From assembly GCA_963841855.1 (NCBI GenBank), contig CAWJEJ010000001.1, forward strand, positions 248,001 to 312,000: DNA of 64,000 nt, read 5' to 3'. Below the pieces are notes generated by a model. It worked only from the letters and a program-made list of their open reading frames with translations, ran no database searches and had not been told where the DNA came from. A program made the position numbers and the translations under genes. Origin of the DNA: CAXBBB01 sp963841855. GTDB lineage: Bacteria; Bacteroidota; Rhodothermia; Rhodothermales; BA12. Below are positions 63,021 to 64,000 of the stretch, piece by piece (position 1 is the first letter of the stretch; every line of letters begins with the position of its first letter).

Positions 63021-63700
63021 TGCGCTGGTCGGTCGTCATTCCCGCCCTCAACGAGGAGGCTCGCATCACGCGCGCAGTGCAGAGCGCGCAGCGAGCCGGA
63101 GCCGACGAGATCGTCGTCGTAGATGGCGGATCCACGGATGACACGGTTCGGGCGGCTCATGACGCCGGAGCGCGCGTGCTCACCTGTGGCGCTGGGCGCG
63201 CGCGGCAGATGAACCAAGGAGCCACGCACACGACCGGCGACGCCCTCCTCTTCCTCCACGCCGACACCTACCTCTGCCCGGACGCGCTCTCCGCCGCCGC
63301 CGCTGCGCTGAGTGCGGGGGCCGCGGGCGGAGCGTTTCGTCTGAGCTTCGACGAGCCCACACCCGTGCTCCGCGCCTACGCCCTGGCTACGCACGTGCCC
63401 TGGCACCGCTTGGCGTTCGGCGATCGGGCCCACTTCTGCACGCGCGCCGCCTTCGAGCAGGCTGGAGGCTTTCCCGACATCGCCACCTTCGAGGACTTGG
63501 AACTCGTCCGCCGCCTGCGCCGGATTGGGCGCTTCGCCTTCGTACCCCTCGCGGTCACGACGAGCGCGCGGCGCTTCCACCGTAACGGAACGCTGGGTCA
63601 GCAGGCCCGCAACGTCGCCTTGTGGATCCGCTACCTGTGCGGCGCCGACCCTAACCGGCTGGCAGCCTCGTACCGCTACGACGAAGAGCGCGGAGAGTAG
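63020..63700 (+). CDS. rSAM/selenodomain-associated transferase 2 (TIGR04283 glycosyltransferase)
   Basis: ATG at 63020 gives 226 aa. The family-2 glycosyltransferase signature is MRWSVVIPALNEEARITRAV, then EIVVVDGGSTDDTV, GRARQMNQGATHTTGDALLF and LHADTYLCPDAL. GGFPDIATFEDLELVRRL and a C-terminal TSARRFHRNGTLGQQARNVA are hallmarks of TIGR04283. Transferase 1 of the same pair lies 3 kb upstream on the other strand. The gene overlaps the DDAH-like gene by one base. Confidence 0.93.
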   Translation: MRWSVVIPALNEEARITRAVQSAQRAGADEIVVVDGGSTDDTVRAAHDAGARVLTCGAGRARQMNQGATHTTGDALLFLHADTYLCPDALSAAAAALSAGAAGGAFRLSFDEPTPVLRAYALATHVPWHRLAFGDRAHFCTRAAFEQAGGFPDIATFEDLELVRRLRRIGRFAFVPLAVTTSARRFHRNGTLGQQARNVALWIRYLCGADPNRLAASYRYDEERGE

Positions 63701-63787
63701 AGCGCGCCCGCAACGCGTGCGCACGCCGGCAGCCTGCCTACCCTCGCGCCCAGGAAGAGCACAGACGCTCGCGTCCGAGAGTGGGCG

Positions 63788-64000
63788 CTACTCCCCGAAC
63801 CCGCGCCAGCTCACAGCGAGCGGCACGTCGCCGAACTCGTCGTCGGTCCAGACATGCGTCTCGGATCCCGACGCGCAGTAGTCGGCAAATCCAGCGAGCA
63901 TGGCAGCGTCTTCGAGCACTTCGCGCGTCGTGGGGACGGCGTCGAGCAGTTCGTCGGCGACGAGTACGATCAGTTTGGTGCGGGCCCGGGTTGCGGCGAC
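63788..64000 (-). CDS. C-terminal fragment of a probable UvrD-like helicase, 5' end outside window
   Basis: The minus strand is open from base 64000 to a TAG at 63788-63790, giving 70 residues. They begin VAATRARTKLIVLVADELLD, which fits the last helicase motif of UvrD/PcrA-type superfamily 1 proteins (the usual form is VALTRARxxLxV). The remainder (HVWTDDEFGDVPLAVSWRGF) is not family-specific. It is convergent with the transferase gene. The family call rests on one motif and is therefore moderate. Confidence 0.6.
   Translation of the reverse strand, partial: VAATRARTKLIVLVADELLDAVPTTREVLEDAAMLAGFADYCASGSETHVWTDDEFGDVPLAVSWRGFGE

Noticed and set aside
63701..63787. Palindrome CGTGCGCACG near the right edge
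   Set aside because: Ten-base palindromes are expected by chance in GC-rich DNA, and no stem extension or T tract was seen.

Overview
The window reads as chromosomal DNA from a high-GC member of the Bacteroidota/Rhodothermota group, most likely a Rhodothermales-type bacterium. This rests on a SusC/SusD pair, two secreted proteins with type IX secretion (T9SS) C-terminal sorting domains ending in LVVVR/TLVVVR, two promoters of the TTG-N19-TAnnTT type used by Bacteroidota, and pyrimidine-rich leaders in place of Shine-Dalgarno sites. The species assignment is inference; no rRNA or tRNA gene was seen.

Layout. (1) 1-5.3 kb, minus strand: truncated susD, susC with a terminator-like hairpin between them, a YceH-family protein and a compositionally odd ankyrin protein. 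(2) 5.4-12.7 kb, minus: acyl-CoA carboxylase beta subunit, an unrecognised 440-aa protein, an EEP-family phosphodiesterase, a dihydroorotase-like protein that lacks its catalytic residues, and a response regulator/histidine kinase pair. (3) 12.9-20.9 kb, minus: an envelope cluster of dxr, rseP, a small membrane protein, uppS, bamA and two ompH/skp genes, joining isoprenoid and undecaprenyl phosphate synthesis to outer-membrane protein assembly. (4) 21.0-31.7 kb, minus: the most unusual locus. A Bacteroidota-type promoter precedes an exported papain-like protease, an anchored glycine-tailed protein, an exported caspase-like protease, a 2064-aa propeller/fibronectin/T9SS protein and a translationally coupled membrane protein. 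(5) 32.0-39.0 kb, plus: exported TPR protein, exported glutamine-amidotransferase-like protein, outer-membrane barrel, lpd and a metallo-beta-lactamase-fold hydrolase. (6) 39.0-48.0 kb, mostly minus: secreted BNR-propeller T9SS protein, lipoprotein, M1 aminopeptidase, a NarL-type regulator (plus), a frameshifted lipoprotein, and egtD and egtB for ergothioneine. (7) 48.1-64 kb, mostly plus: alpha/beta hydrolase, two bacterial-PH membrane proteins overlapping a YaaW-like gene on the other strand, prfA, a lysyl-PG-synthase-like membrane protein, DUF72, DoxX-like, a superfamily 2 helicase with C-terminal membrane segments, two rSAM/selenodomain-associated transferases, MscS, a lipoprotein, a DDAH-family enzyme and the 3' end of a probable UvrD-like helicase.

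The best candidate for an undescribed system is 20,994-31,748. Two exported cysteine proteases of unrelated folds share a homologous Ig-like module and lie on one strand with a giant T9SS cargo. A second candidate is the membrane-anchored SF2 helicase at 56,762-59,344. Start sites were chosen by signal peptide or family N-terminus where the longest open frame looked too long; several are GTG.
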